56,549 nt of DNA from Acinetobacter sp. BY419 (GCF_019038395.1 NZ_JAGFXZ010000022.1:1-56549), one strand, 5' to 3'; shown: positions 1-9,081, counted from the first letter of the stretch. The notes: generated by a model from the letters alone, not told the origin. Numbers and translations are program-made.

Positions 1-196
1 TTCTTGGGTAAGGTGAGTATAGTTCATGATGCAACTTTGACTTTGGTCGGTCGGAAGCAAAATGCTAGCTCATCTTGCTTCTTTCCAATAATTTAATCTC
101 TGTTGCACTTCATTTGAGAATCTAAGTTAAATAAATAGTCGTGAAATTATCGCCCTGTGTCAAATTGTTTTATTCATCGGTAAATAATTAAAGTCA
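1..196. other. left edge, no gene recognised
   Basis: No gene can be supported here. One plus-strand frame is open from the window edge for about 31 codons and stops near base 96, so it could be the tail of a gene outside the window, but I recognise nothing in it. The rest is AT-rich and leads into the infA terminator. Confidence 0.3.
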
Positions 197-224
197 TAAA
201 AAAAAGCCACTAAAAGTGGCTTTT
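197..224 (-). terminator. infA terminator
   Basis: A perfect 9-bp stem (AAAAGCCAC / GTGGCTTTT, loop of 5) lies just after the infA stop codon. On the minus strand it is followed by a run of T, the classic Rho-independent form. Confidence 0.85.
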
Positions 225-238
225 GCTTGCGCTAAAAC

Positions 239-460
239 TTAGCGTGCACGATAGGTGATACGACCTTTGGTCAAATCATAAGGTGTCATTTCAACCTTCA
301 CACTGTCGCCAGTTAAAATGCGGATATAGTGTTTACGCATTTTACCAGAGATGTGGGCAATCACTTCGTGACCGTTCTCTAAACGTACTCGGAACATAGT
401 ATTAGGAAGCGTCTCGGTGACAACGCCTTCGAACTCGATGAGTTCCTCTTTATTGGCCAT
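239..460 (-). CDS. infA: translation initiation factor IF-1
   Basis: IF-1 occupies the ribosomal A site during initiation and works with IF-2 and IF-3 on the 30S subunit in the cytoplasm. The 73-residue product is one S1-like OB-fold domain of the usual bacterial length, starting [12 protein letters not shown] and containing the conserved [19 protein letters not shown] stretch and the [16 protein letters not shown] end. It stands alone with its own strong promoter and terminator, as expected for a short highly expressed gene. Identification is secure. Confidence 0.97.
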   Translation of the reverse strand: MANKEELIEFEGVVTETLPNTMFRVRLENGHEVIAHISGKMRKHYIRILTGDSVKVEMTPYDLTKGRITYRAR

Positions 461-494
461 AGCCTACCTGAATGAATAAATTGGAAAGGCGCAA

Positions 495-523
495 ATTATA
501 GTCAATTTTTTTGCAGAATACAA
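495..523 (-). promoter_or_regulatory. sigma-70 promoter of infA
   Basis: On the minus strand a -35 box TTGTAT (518-523) is followed after exactly 17 bases by a perfect -10 box TATAAT (495-500). The -10 lies about 35 bases before the infA start codon. Seen directly; activity is inferred. Confidence 0.7.
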
Positions 524-690
524 GACGAAACGGGCCTTAGACTGATCATCTGCCAGTAAATTAAGCGAACTGTCACGATAATTTTTTAACTAAAAAGACA
601 CCGGTTTATGTTGTCAGTTTGGTCAATCACAGTTAATCTAAAATTAATCTTTTTAAGTATAAATGAAGTACATACAAGGAAGGCTTTTGA

Positions 691-1698
691 GTGAGTCAGC
701 TAACGGATGCATCAGTCGTATTGCGTTTAGGCTATCAGGCGATTCGTCGTGCGGGTTTGCCAACAGAAGAACTTTTGACTAAAGCAGGAGTCGCTTTAAA
801 TCAGGTAGACGCCAATGACCGTACGCCACTGAGTGCCCAGTATGCTTTCTGGGTAGCCGCAGAGGAAGTCAGCAAGGATCCGGATATCGGATTGCACCTG
901 GGTGAGCACCTGCCACTTTATCGTGGTCAGGTCATTGAACACCTGTTTGTTTCATCTGAAAATTTTGGTGAGGGACTGAAACGTGCTCTGGCATATCAGC
1001 GACTGATCAGCGATGCCTTTGCTGCCAAGTTAGTGATTGAAGATGATCGTTGCTATTTGACCAATGGTGAACAGCCTTTTTCTGAAAGTCTGGTCAACCG
1101 TCATTTTACTGAATGTGCTATGTCAGGCATACTCCGTTTCTTCAAATTTATTACCGAAGGGCGTTTTGAGCCGATTTATATCGACTTTAATTTTTCCAAA
1201 GGGGCACCTGATGATGAATACTTCCGGGTTTATGAGTGTCCGGTCAGCCTGGGCCAGAAAGAAACCCGTCTGTATTTTGACCCAGGTATTCTGGAATATC
1301 CGCTATGGCAAGCTGAACCTGAGCTGTTGCAATTGCATGAACAGCTGGCGATTGAAAAATTACAGGAACTGGCACGATACGATCTGGTCGGTGAGGTGCG
1401 TCGTGCGATTGGCTCTACTCTGGAAAGTGGGGAAACTACGCTGGAAACTGTAGCTGCACAACTGAACATCACACCACGCCGGTTGAGAACGCAACTAAGT
1501 GAGGCGCATACCAGCTTTCAGCAGATTCTGTCTGATTATCGCTGTCGTCTGGCCAAGCGTTTGCTGGCGAGTACCAATGAGAGTGTCGAGCGAATTGTCT
1601 ATCTGACCGGTTTTTCCGAACCAAGTACCTTTTATCGTGCCTTTAAACGCTGGACCAATGAAACACCAGTAGAATATAGAAAGCGTAAGCAGCGTTAA
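691..1698 (+). CDS. AraC-family transcriptional regulator
   Basis: A 335-residue regulator with the two-part layout of the OruR/ArgR-like AraC subgroup: an N-terminal arabinose-binding-type effector domain (about residues 15-210) and a C-terminal double helix-turn-helix (about 235-332) ending in the typical GFSEPSTFYRAFKRWTNETP signature. The start is GTG, chosen because an AAGGAAGG ribosome site lies a short distance upstream; no ATG fits. It is convergent with truA, with a repeat element between them. The effector and target genes cannot be read from the sequence, and neither neighbour suggests one. Confidence 0.85.
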   Translation: MSQLTDASVVLRLGYQAIRRAGLPTEELLTKAGVALNQVDANDRTPLSAQYAFWVAAEEVSKDPDIGLHLGEHLPLYRGQVIEHLFVSSENFGEGLKRALAYQRLISDAFAAKLVIEDDRCYLTNGEQPFSESLVNRHFTECAMSGILRFFKFITEGRFEPIYIDFNFSKGAPDDEYFRVYECPVSLGQKETRLYFDPGILEYPLWQAEPELLQLHEQLAIEKLQELARYDLVGEVRRAIGSTLESGETTLETVAAQLNITPRRLRTQLSEAHTSFQQILSDYRCRLAKRLLASTNESVERIVYLTGFSEPSTFYRAFKRWTNETPVEYRKRKQR

Positions 1699-1714
1699 GA
1701 ACTTTTCTTAAGTC

Positions 1715-1806
1715 CCTCCTTTCTTGCACTTCAGCTTAAAGCAGTGCTTAAGCTTTGCTCAGGAGGGGAGTCCTCCCTTTTAGAAAGGGAGGTTAGGAGG
1801 GATTTA
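1715..1806. repeat. dispersed palindromic repeat, copy A
   Basis: Between the convergent AraC gene and truA lies a palindromic unit: CCTCCCTTT (1772-1780), three bases, AAAGGGAGG (1784-1792), then TTAGGAGGGA. A related CCCTCC stretch in opposite orientation marks the left end near 1717. The core resembles copies at 35.4 kb and 45.5 kb. It may also act as a transcript end for the two convergent genes. Confidence 0.6.
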
Positions 1807-1816
1807 AATTAAAAAA

Positions 1817-2614
1817 CTATTCTGGCATATTCAGCCAGTGAGGCCCCAAAGGCAATTCAGGTAACTCAAACTGAGCCGGATAGTCGGCATGAATAAAATA
1901 TAAGCCATCTGCAGGCGCAGTCACGCCAGCAGCTTTACGGTCTTCTGCAGCGAAAATACTATCAATATGGTCGGCAGCATACATGCCCTGACCAACTTCC
2001 AGTAAACAGCCCATAATATTTCGCACCATATGATGCAAGAAGCCATCGGCCTGAATATCGAGCACCAGATATTGACCATGCGGGATCAGACGGCAATGAC
2101 TAACATGGCGAACGGGTTGATTGGACTGACAGGCTGCAGCGCGGAAGCTTTCAAAATTATGCGTGCCTTCAAACTTTTTCGCAGCCAGCATCATCTGTTC
2201 AATATTGAGCGGTGTATAGACATGAGTGACCTGTTTATGCAGCAAGGCCGGGCGAACCCGGTGGTTGTAAACGACATAGCGGTAGCGGCGTGCCTGAGCC
2301 TTAAACCGGGCATGGAAGCTGTGATCCATTTCCTTGATCCACTGGATCGAGATATCTTTAGGTAGCTGGCTATTGCAGCCCATTAGCCAGCCACGTTCAG
2401 AACGCACGGCATCAGTATCAAAATGCGCTACCATATTGGTCGCATGTACACCCGCATCCGTCCGTCCGGCTCCATGCAGGCTAACCGGTTGATCGGCAAC
2501 CCGGCTCAGGACCTTTTCAATGGTTTCCTGCACACTTGCAACACCCGGCTGTTGAGTCTGCCATCCCCGATAATGCATCCCACAAAACTCAATTCCCACC
2601 GCAAAACGCTGCAT
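1817..2614 (-). CDS. truA: tRNA pseudouridine(38-40) synthase TruA
   Basis: TruA converts uridines 38-40 of the tRNA anticodon arm to pseudouridine. The 265-residue protein has normal length and the family motif GRTDAGVHATNMVAHF with the catalytic aspartate at about residue 53, plus the later FLHHMVRNIMG motif. The ATG start has a good GAGG site 5 bases upstream. It begins 15 bases after the stop of the asparaginase gene, so the two are probably co-transcribed. In Pseudomonas truA also follows fimV, supporting the reading of this neighbourhood. Confidence 0.96.
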   Translation of the reverse strand: MQRFAVGIEFCGMHYRGWQTQQPGVASVQETIEKVLSRVADQPVSLHGAGRTDAGVHATNMVAHFDTDAVRSERGWLMGCNSQLPKDISIQWIKEMDHSFHARFKAQARRYRYVVYNHRVRPALLHKQVTHVYTPLNIEQMMLAAKKFEGTHNFESFRAAACQSNQPVRHVSHCRLIPHGQYLVLDIQADGFLHHMVRNIMGCLLEVGQGMYAADHIDSIFAAEDRKAAGVTAPADGLYFIHADYPAQFELPELPLGPHWLNMPE

Positions 2615-2629
2615 AATGACCTCAAAATC

Positions 2630-3598
2630 TTATTGATCGTACCAATGACGATGCCATTGCTCTACAGTGTCATATTGTAAATACATTTTCAGGGCTTTTG
2701 CATACAGATCGGCATGGCCATAATTTTCATTGAGCAGAATTTTGCAGTGATTGACCCATTCTGCAATGGCATAGCGCTGATCTGTCGCGCCAAAAGGCAC
2801 CTGAGTAGTCAGGACAGAGATACAGCCCAGCTCATACAGTTGATCAATGAGCGCAATCATGGCGTTATTGACCGCGAGGTTGCCGGTGCCGAAACCTTGC
2901 AGAAATAAAAAATGCGGTGGTCGAGTCAATAGGTTATTCAGGTTATTGAATTGCTGGGTCAGGTCAATTGGCTGCATCATGATGCTCATGCAGTTAAATC
3001 CAGCCGCTTTCGTAATATCTTTAGCTTTGATCTGATAACACTGTTGGTTGGCCTGGATTGTAATATTGGCCTCCAGACCTGAAAAGGCATTTAACTCGGT
3101 GGTATGTTGTTTGAGTGCAGTTTGCGCATGAATCAGCTGATGATGGAACGCCAGATAGACCCCAGCAGCACACTCACTTGCCGAATCCAGTGCGAATTTC
3201 AGGTTATCCAGGGCATCGCTAAATTCACGCTGCTCATTGCCTTGAGCATTTAGCAGTGGATATTGGCTACCGGTCAGTACCACATGTGCCGATTTGCCGA
3301 TAAAGTGTGCCAGTACTGCACTGGCATAACTGAGCGTATCTGTACCATGAATAATCACAAAATGCTGGATCTGACGTGATTGCAATTGCTGAATAAACTG
3401 TACCAGTTCTAACCAGTCGGCTGGTGTACAGGCACTACTGTCCTTGATGGCTGGTGCATGGTGGCATTCGATATAATATTGCTCTGCAAGCACCTGTTCG
3501 AGTTTGGGAATAAATAAATCAGCAGGCATCGGTGCGAGAGGATCTCCCACACAGCCGAATGTGCCGCCCATATAAATTAATGCAATATTTTTTATCAT
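2630..3598 (-). CDS. asparaginase family protein
   Basis: A 322-residue cytoplasmic-type asparaginase/glutaminase (type I-like), predicted to hydrolyse L-asparagine to aspartate and ammonia. The N-terminal threonine motif is in IALIYMGGTFG and the second catalytic motif is VIIHGTDTLSYASAVLAHF with the Thr-Asp pair. No signal peptide is present, which argues against the periplasmic high-affinity type. I use the ATG at 3598; an upstream TTG in frame (3613) lies inside a terminator hairpin. Ribosome-site support is weak. The gene sits between fimV and truA, where Pseudomonas has none. Confidence 0.82.
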   Translation of the reverse strand: MIKNIALIYMGGTFGCVGDPLAPMPADLFIPKLEQVLAEQYYIECHHAPAIKDSSACTPADWLELVQFIQQLQSRQIQHFVIIHGTDTLSYASAVLAHFIGKSAHVVLTGSQYPLLNAQGNEQREFSDALDNLKFALDSASECAAGVYLAFHHQLIHAQTALKQHTTELNAFSGLEANITIQANQQCYQIKAKDITKAAGFNCMSIMMQPIDLTQQFNNLNNLLTRPPHFLFLQGFGTGNLAVNNAMIALIDQLYELGCISVLTTQVPFGATDQRYAIAEWVNHCKILLNENYGHADLYAKALKMYLQYDTVEQWHRHWYDQ

Positions 3599-3627
3599 AA
3601 AAAAAGCAGCCAACCTTTGACTGCTTT
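3599..3627 (-). terminator. terminator after the fimV 3' gene
   Basis: Read on the minus strand, stem AAAGCAG/CTGCTTT (11-base loop) is followed by a T run that touches the ATG of the asparaginase gene. It probably limits read-through from the fimV pair into asparaginase-truA. Confidence 0.7.
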
Positions 3628-3645
3628 AGTGTAAATCGAAATGCA

Positions 3646-4962
3646 TCAAGATGCGATTTGATTCAGTAATTGCTCTGCCCGTTGTTGTTGCTCGGCTGTA
3701 TATTCAGCTTCTCGCTCCGTAATGATTTCACGGGCAGCAGCATAAGCACCGAGCTGAATATATTGCTGGGCAAGATCCAGGTTCAGACTTGCTTCATTAA
3801 CATCCAGTAATTCCGGGAAAGATTGCACCAGTGGATCATGCTGATCTATCTCTGCGTGAGCTGACGCAGCAGGAATATCAAAATTCAAGCTGGTGGCAGC
3901 AGGCGTTTCTGGCATGCTTTCTAAATGATCTAATTTAAAATCCAGTCCGGACAGATTGGTCGGGGCAGCCGGATCTGTTACAGGTGCTACAGCGGTCAAA
4001 CCAGACAGATCAAACTCAGTCGCAGGCACAGCAGTTTTTTCAGCTGTAGGTGCAGGCGCGTCAAGTGAGAATGAAAAATCTAGAGGCTGGATATCTTCTG
4101 TCACAGCTGGTGCTGTTTCTACGGGTGCAGACTGCTGTAATTCCAGCTTGAAGTCTAAAACAGGTGCTGTTTCTGTTGCAGCTGCAGGCGTAGTTTGAGA
4201 GAGAGTAGTGGAAATATCCTGAACTTCAAAATCTACAGAAGGCGCAGCAGGTACAGGTGTATCTTCAACTTTTGCTGTTTCTACTACAGTCGTCTTTGGT
4301 TCAAAATTAAATTCAAGTGGCTGAATATCGGCCACAGGTTCTACCATAGTGACCGGCTTGGGCTGGAAGTCCTGCTGCAATTGTTCAAATGCCAGTTCAT
4401 TGGAAGAAGCCGGTGCCACCAGGTCGTCAAAGGCATCTGAAGCCGCTTCTTGTGCAGGGGAGGTTGCAGGCTGGGCACTTGGGAAATCAATCGTATCCCG
4501 AACAGCAGATAACGATTTATCAAATTCACGCTGTTTCGCTTCTGCTTGTGCCAGAATCTCATCTAAATGTAAAGAACGGATATGGTTTAGCAGCTGTGAA
4601 ATCGCAAACTCATCTTTTTGTAAGATATGAATATCCAACAGCAGCAGATAGAGTTCATGCTGGGAATTATCCCGGTTCAGTGCCTGGTTAATCTGCGCTT
4701 CGGCCGCAAAAAAATTACGTTCCTGAATCAGGCCTTCAATTTTCTTGCGTGTTTCTGCTGATAATGGCGTTGCTGATTTTTTTGCGACTCCGACTGGCTC
4801 AACCACTTTGGTTTTTTGTGGGGCAGCTTTTGACGCAGAGCCAGTTTTTTTTGCTTTTACAGTTTTAGTGTTTGCTTTATCTGATTCTTGAGCATCTTGT
4901 CGTTTTTTGAAGACAATTAATACAATAATCAATATCACTAATGGAATCACATAAATCAGCAT
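3646..4962 (-). CDS. fimV: FimV-like protein, membrane/cytoplasmic half
   Basis: This 438-residue protein starts with a membrane helix (about residues 2-18), then a Lys-rich stop-transfer stretch, a TPR-like segment (about 65-145), a long Ala/Pro/acidic low-complexity linker, and a C-terminal motif NLDLAQQYIQLGAYAAAREII typical of FimV/HubP C-terminal domains. FimV is a polar scaffold for type IV pili and twitching in Pseudomonas. Here the periplasmic LysM half is a separate upstream gene. This half has its own AAGGGG ribosome site 7 bases before ATG. Both halves together give 934 residues, close to a whole Pseudomonas FimV. Confidence 0.82.
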   Translation of the reverse strand: MLIYVIPLVILIIVLIVFKKRQDAQESDKANTKTVKAKKTGSASKAAPQKTKVVEPVGVAKKSATPLSAETRKKIEGLIQERNFFAAEAQINQALNRDNSQHELYLLLLDIHILQKDEFAISQLLNHIRSLHLDEILAQAEAKQREFDKSLSAVRDTIDFPSAQPATSPAQEAASDAFDDLVAPASSNELAFEQLQQDFQPKPVTMVEPVADIQPLEFNFEPKTTVVETAKVEDTPVPAAPSVDFEVQDISTTLSQTTPAAATETAPVLDFKLELQQSAPVETAPAVTEDIQPLDFSFSLDAPAPTAEKTAVPATEFDLSGLTAVAPVTDPAAPTNLSGLDFKLDHLESMPETPAATSLNFDIPAASAHAEIDQHDPLVQSFPELLDVNEASLNLDLAQQYIQLGAYAAAREIITEREAEYTAEQQQRAEQLLNQIAS

Positions 4963-4972
4963 GTTTTACCCC

Positions 4973-5007
4973 TTGGGGATAGAGTAGTTTAAGTTCGCCT
5001 ATCCCAA
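4973..5007 (-). promoter_or_regulatory. hairpin between the two fimV halves
   Basis: On the minus strand TTGGGATAG pairs with CTATCCC(C)AA across a 16-base loop. It has no T run, so it does not look like a terminator, and it ends immediately before the ribosome site of the downstream half. A role in controlling translation or mRNA processing is inference. Confidence 0.4.
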
Positions 5008-5028
5008 TAAATCGTTATGTATAACTTT

Positions 5029-6498
5029 TTAATTAATTGGCTTCTTATCTGCTTGTTGGGCTTTGAGCTGTTGTTGCAACTGGGCCAGACGCGCATTTAA
5101 TAACTGAATTCTATGATCCTTCTGATTGAGTGCCAATTCTAATTCAGTTACGTTGCTCTGTAATTTAACGGTTTTCTCTCGGGCTGTCATAACTTTTAAT
5201 GACAATTCCTTTGATGTTTGATTGCGTTCTGTGTTCTGGTTTGCAGAAAGCTGTCCAGAATCGTGCTGGTTCTCAGCCACCAGGCTCATTTCTGCCTGAT
5301 TCAAACGGTATTTCGTCTTGCTAGCATGCTTGGAAGGCAGCTCTGTCTGCTTTGCTGCGCTGACTTTAATGGGTGCAGGCGCAGTGTGAATTGTGTTTAA
5401 GTTGAGTGCTGCACCCTTGCGTAGACGATTGGCATTTCCTCCAATAAAGGCATGCTCATTGTCTTTTTTGATTTGCTGCATCACTTCATTGACCGGACGT
5501 TGCTGTTGCTCGGCAATTCGTGAGGCAATCCCCCACAATGACTCATTGGATTGAACCACATAAGTGGGTTGGGTCTGACTTGAAGCTGCTTTAACGGGTT
5601 TAGCTTTAGTGGTAACTGGAGCTGGGGTTTTTACCGGATTGGCAGCTTCAGCTGATTTTTGTGCTTGCTCGTCAGCAAATTTCTTGACCAGGGGATCACT
5701 AGAAGCTTTTTGAGTATCAGAACGAGATTCTGCAGCTGATGCAAGCGTTGCCTGTGAAGTGCGCTGTTCTGAATCTGAAAGAGCAGGAGCAGGTTTAACC
5801 GGGGCTTGAGCAGGGGGCGTCGTTATAGATTCACTTTTAGGTACAGGTGCGATCGTATGCGTCTGAATAGCTGGAACTGATGTGGTTATAGCGGGGGCAA
5901 AGGCAGTTTTTGGAATGGAATTATTCGATAATACAGGCGGCGCTGTACGTTGCAATGCCAAGGGCTTTTCTAGAATCGCTGGTTTATTTAAAGCTGTTGG
6001 AGCTGTACTGTAATGGCTACTCACGGGCAGGTTGAGTGCAAGATCTTTTTCACTGACCACGATAACTGGCGCCAGCGGGCGTTCATTCTGCTTGAGACTG
6101 GCTTTTAGTAAATCGGTTTTAGCTTGTAAGGGGGTACGAATATGTTGCAGGCGCGAGGCATTGCCTTCCTTGATTTTGACAATAATATTCAGCTCTCCCT
6201 CAGTCATGGGGCGAGAAGAGGTAATGGTAATGACTCCGGTGCCATTATTGCTACGCCGGGTAAAAAAGTTCAGATGACCCGGTGGCTGATGCGATGCGCC
6301 AATCGACATTAAATCTTCAGGTGAAGCCAGACTGACCTCAATTGGTAAGCTCATGTCAGATTGCCGGAAAGTCATTTCTGCATAAAGTAGTTCCCCAGGT
6401 GCAGACTGAATCTGAACCGGATCTACATTGATCGCATAAATGTTTTGTGAAGCAACAATGGCTAAAATCGCAAGCTTTAATTTGTTATATACAGTCAT
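5029..6498 (-). CDS. fimV: FimV-like protein, periplasmic LysM half
   Basis: The N-terminal half of a FimV-type protein. After a signal peptide (about residues 1-22, ending NIYA) comes the FimV N-terminal domain with INVDPVQIQSAPGELLYAEM, a Ser/Pro/Ala-rich linker, a peptidoglycan-binding LysM domain (TYVVQSNESLWGIASRIAEQ, about residues 318-370) and a C-terminal coiled coil (about 430-485). It ends without a membrane helix, so it should be free in the periplasm or bound to peptidoglycan. I choose ATG 6498 over 6519 because the -10 box at 6535-6540 would place 6519 almost at the transcript start. Gene order asd-fimV-truA matches Pseudomonas. Confidence 0.82.
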   Translation of the reverse strand: MTVYNKLKLAILAIVASQNIYAINVDPVQIQSAPGELLYAEMTFRQSDMSLPIEVSLASPEDLMSIGASHQPPGHLNFFTRRSNNGTGVITITSSRPMTEGELNIIVKIKEGNASRLQHIRTPLQAKTDLLKASLKQNERPLAPVIVVSEKDLALNLPVSSHYSTAPTALNKPAILEKPLALQRTAPPVLSNNSIPKTAFAPAITTSVPAIQTHTIAPVPKSESITTPPAQAPVKPAPALSDSEQRTSQATLASAAESRSDTQKASSDPLVKKFADEQAQKSAEAANPVKTPAPVTTKAKPVKAASSQTQPTYVVQSNESLWGIASRIAEQQQRPVNEVMQQIKKDNEHAFIGGNANRLRKGAALNLNTIHTAPAPIKVSAAKQTELPSKHASKTKYRLNQAEMSLVAENQHDSGQLSANQNTERNQTSKELSLKVMTAREKTVKLQSNVTELELALNQKDHRIQLLNARLAQLQQQLKAQQADKKPIN

Positions 6499-6534
6499 CT
6501 TAATCGTGAGCTCAGTCATTATCGCATAGCGAAA

Positions 6535-6540
6535 ATTATA
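6535..6540 (-). promoter_or_regulatory. likely -10 box of the fimV pair
   Basis: A perfect TATAAT on the minus strand, 37 bases before the preferred start codon. No convincing -35 box is found at 16-18 bases, so this is a candidate only. Confidence 0.4.
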
Positions 6541-6591
6541 GATTACCGGGATGTTTGTTTTTTGTAAAATACTTACGCAATAGTTACATAA

Positions 6592-6619
6592 AAAAGCCGA
6601 TCAATAAAGATCGGCTTTT
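6592..6619 (-). terminator. asd terminator
   Basis: Perfect 11-bp stem AAAAGCCGATC/GATCGGCTTTT with a 6-base loop just after the asd stop, with a T run on the minus strand. It separates asd from fimV transcription. Confidence 0.85.
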
Positions 6620-6642
6620 AGCTTTATATCCATGTCAGGATA

Positions 6643-7761
6643 TCAGGCATTTTTATAATCAATCAGGATGCGAAGCATACGGCGTAGTGGCTCGGCCGCG
6701 CCCCAAAGCAACTGGTCGCCGACAGTGAATGCACCGAGGTATTCTTTACCCATATTCAGCTTGCGCAGACGGCCGACTGGAACAGATAAGGTACCAGTGA
6801 CTGCAACCGGAGTCAGATCAGTCATTGATGCTTCACGTGTATTTGGAACCACTTTAGACCAGTCATTGGCACCTGCAATGATGTCTTCGATTTCATCCAA
6901 AGGTACATCTTTTTTCAGTTTCAGGGTTAATGCCTGAGAGTGACAACGCATGGCACCAATACGCACACAGTGCCCATCAATTGGCACGATCTGCTGGTTG
7001 CCCAGAATTTTGTTGGTTTCTACCTGACCTTTCCATTCCTCTTTCGACTGGCCGCTTTCCAGTTGCTTGTCGATATAAGGAATTAATGAACCCGCCAAAG
7101 GTACACCGAAGTTACTCGATGGGAAACCCTCACCACGTTGTAATTCAGCAATTCTAGAGTCGATATCCAGAATTGGAGAACGTGGGTCATCCAGCAACTC
7201 TTTGGTATTGTTATATAAATAACCCATACCATTGATCAGCTCACGCATGTTTTGCGCGCCCGCACCTGAAGCAGCCTGATAAGTCATTGACGTTGCCCAT
7301 TCCACCAAATTGTTCTGGAACAGACCACCCAAGCCCATCAGCATAAGTGAAACGGTACAGTTACCGCCTACAAATGTTTTGGTGCCTTTCACTAAACCGT
7401 CTTTGATCACATGCATGTTAACCGGATCAAGTACGATGATGGCTTCATCATCCATACGTAAGGTCGAGGCTGCATCAATCCAGTAACCGTTCCAGCCTTC
7501 CGCTTTCAGTTTCGGGAAAACATCAGAAGTATAGTCGCCACCTTGACAGGTAATAATGACATCCATTTGCTTCAGACTGTTAATATCTGATGCATCCATA
7601 AGTGCTGGGGCAGTCTTACCGCCAAATGCCGGCGCTTCACCACCTGCATTACTGGTAGAGAAATAGAATGGCTCAAAATGAGCAAAATCATTCTCTTCAA
7701 CCATACGTTGCATAAGGACGGAACCCACCATCCCGCGCCAACCGACCAGACCTACTTTCAT
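6643..7761 (-). CDS. asd: aspartate-semialdehyde dehydrogenase
   Basis: Asd reduces L-aspartyl phosphate to aspartate semialdehyde with NADPH, feeding lysine/diaminopimelate, threonine and methionine synthesis. The 372-residue protein has normal length for the gammaproteobacterial type. It shows the Rossmann start [14 protein letters not shown], the catalytic cysteine in [11 protein letters not shown] (Cys135) and the acid-base histidine in [13 protein letters not shown]. The gene ends in its own terminator and lies before fimV as in Pseudomonas. Confidence 0.96.
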   Translation of the reverse strand: MKVGLVGWRGMVGSVLMQRMVEENDFAHFEPFYFSTSNAGGEAPAFGGKTAPALMDASDINSLKQMDVIITCQGGDYTSDVFPKLKAEGWNGYWIDAASTLRMDDEAIIVLDPVNMHVIKDGLVKGTKTFVGGNCTVSLMLMGLGGLFQNNLVEWATSMTYQAASGAGAQNMRELINGMGYLYNNTKELLDDPRSPILDIDSRIAELQRGEGFPSSNFGVPLAGSLIPYIDKQLESGQSKEEWKGQVETNKILGNQQIVPIDGHCVRIGAMRCHSQALTLKLKKDVPLDEIEDIIAGANDWSKVVPNTREASMTDLTPVAVTGTLSVPVGRLRKLNMGKEYLGAFTVGDQLLWGAAEPLRRMLRILIDYKNA

Positions 7762-7803
7762 GTCACTTTGCCTCGGTGCGTTAAAAAAATCAAAAGGGAT
7801 TCG

Positions 7804-7831
7804 AGTGTATCAAAAAGGGACTCAACTGCAA
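7804..7831 (-). promoter_or_regulatory. candidate asd promoter
   Basis: Minus-strand TTGCAG (7826-7831) and TACACT (7804-7809) are separated by 16 bases and lie about 45 bases before the asd start. Moderate match to sigma-70 consensus. Confidence 0.4.
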
Positions 7832-7950
7832 GTGCTACACAATCAAAACATCAATATTCTTGAGCGAAATATCTGCTTTATGATACATACAAAATTGATA
7901 ACGTCATTTTTCTTTAAGAAAAATTAATAACTTAATAAAGAGCACGCTTT

Positions 7951-9081
7951 ATGATATGGACTATCCAAGTTATGGCAATCATTGTCATTTGGTTAAGTTT
8001 CTGGTCACTGATCCCACGCGATGAATGGTGGATTCGGGGGGCAGATTTTCCACGCTTACAAATTCTGGTATTGGGCTTTATTGCCTTTGTGCTGTTCTTG
8101 GTTATTGAACATCCCTGGACCTGGTTTAACCAGCTGCTTTTTATTGGTCTGATTGCATCTTTGGCTTATCAGCTGAAAATGGTGTTGCCCTATACCTTTG
8201 TCTGGAAAAACCAGGTCAAACAGGTCAAGCCGGACCAGCTGGATCCGCAGCGGCAAATCTCCCTGATTGTTTCAAATGTACTGACCACCAATAACAAATA
8301 TCATCTGCTGGTTGAACAGATCCAGACCTATCAGCCAGATCTGGTGTTAACACTGGAAACGGATCAGACCTGGCAAAATGAAATGTCGGTGATTGAAGCA
8401 GATTATCCTTATCGTGTGGCTGTACCTTTGGATAATCTGTATGGCATGCACCTGTATAGCAAGCTCAAACTCAGCAATACCCAAGTCAAGTTTATTTTAA
8501 GTGACGATCTTCCTTCAATTCATACCACTGTGATCTTACGCTCGGGACAGCCGGTGCGGCTTTACTGTCTGCATCCAAAACCGCCGAGCCCCACCGAGGC
8601 CAAAGATTCCACCTTGCGTGATGCTGAATTATTGATTGTGGGTGATCAAATTAAAGATCTGGATGAAAGCTGTATCGTCATGGGTGATCTGAATGATGTG
8701 GCCTGGTCACGTACCACACGGCTGTTTCAACGCATTAGCGGGTTGCTGGATCCACGGGTTGGGCGTCATTATGTGAATACCTTTCATGCAGATTATCCTT
8801 TTTTTCGCTGGTCGCTCGATCATGTTTTTCATAGTACCGATTTTGCCTTGGTACATATGGAGCGTCTACCGCATATGGGCTCTGATCATTTTCCGGTCTT
8901 TCTGGTTTTACAAACCGGTCGGGTGTTCGAACAGATTCAGGAAGAGCAGGAGCAAACCGATGAAGATGAGCAGGAAGCACAAAAAGCCATAAAAGAGGGC
9001 ATTCAGAAAGCAGATACAGAGGAAAAAATAGTGACCGATGAAATTACTATGGCGTATAGAGAAGCAGGTAAAGTCTCTTAG
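7951..9081 (+). CDS. membrane-anchored endonuclease/exonuclease/phosphatase-family protein
   Basis: 376 residues: three membrane helices (about 4-20, 37-53, 60-78), then an EEP-fold domain (about 103-312) facing, by inference, the periplasm. EEP hallmarks are LIVSNVLTTNN, the catalytic Glu136 in LVLTLETD, VMGDLNDVAW, SLDHVFHS and the terminal GSDHFPVF. EEP enzymes cleave phosphodiesters or phosphomonoesters in DNA, RNA or lipids; substrate is unknown. The last 60 residues form a Glu/Gln-rich acidic tail. An AAGAG site precedes the ATG. It is divergent from asd. Confidence 0.8.
   Translation: MIWTIQVMAIIVIWLSFWSLIPRDEWWIRGADFPRLQILVLGFIAFVLFLVIEHPWTWFNQLLFIGLIASLAYQLKMVLPYTFVWKNQVKQVKPDQLDPQRQISLIVSNVLTTNNKYHLLVEQIQTYQPDLVLTLETDQTWQNEMSVIEADYPYRVAVPLDNLYGMHLYSKLKLSNTQVKFILSDDLPSIHTTVILRSGQPVRLYCLHPKPPSPTEAKDSTLRDAELLIVGDQIKDLDESCIVMGDLNDVAWSRTTRLFQRISGLLDPRVGRHYVNTFHADYPFFRWSLDHVFHSTDFALVHMERLPHMGSDHFPVFLVLQTGRVFEQIQEEQEQTDEDEQEAQKAIKEGIQKADTEEKIVTDEITMAYREAGKVS

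Noticed and set aside
1..190. Edge frame as part of a gene
   Set aside because: Only 31 codons are open and nothing is recognisable.
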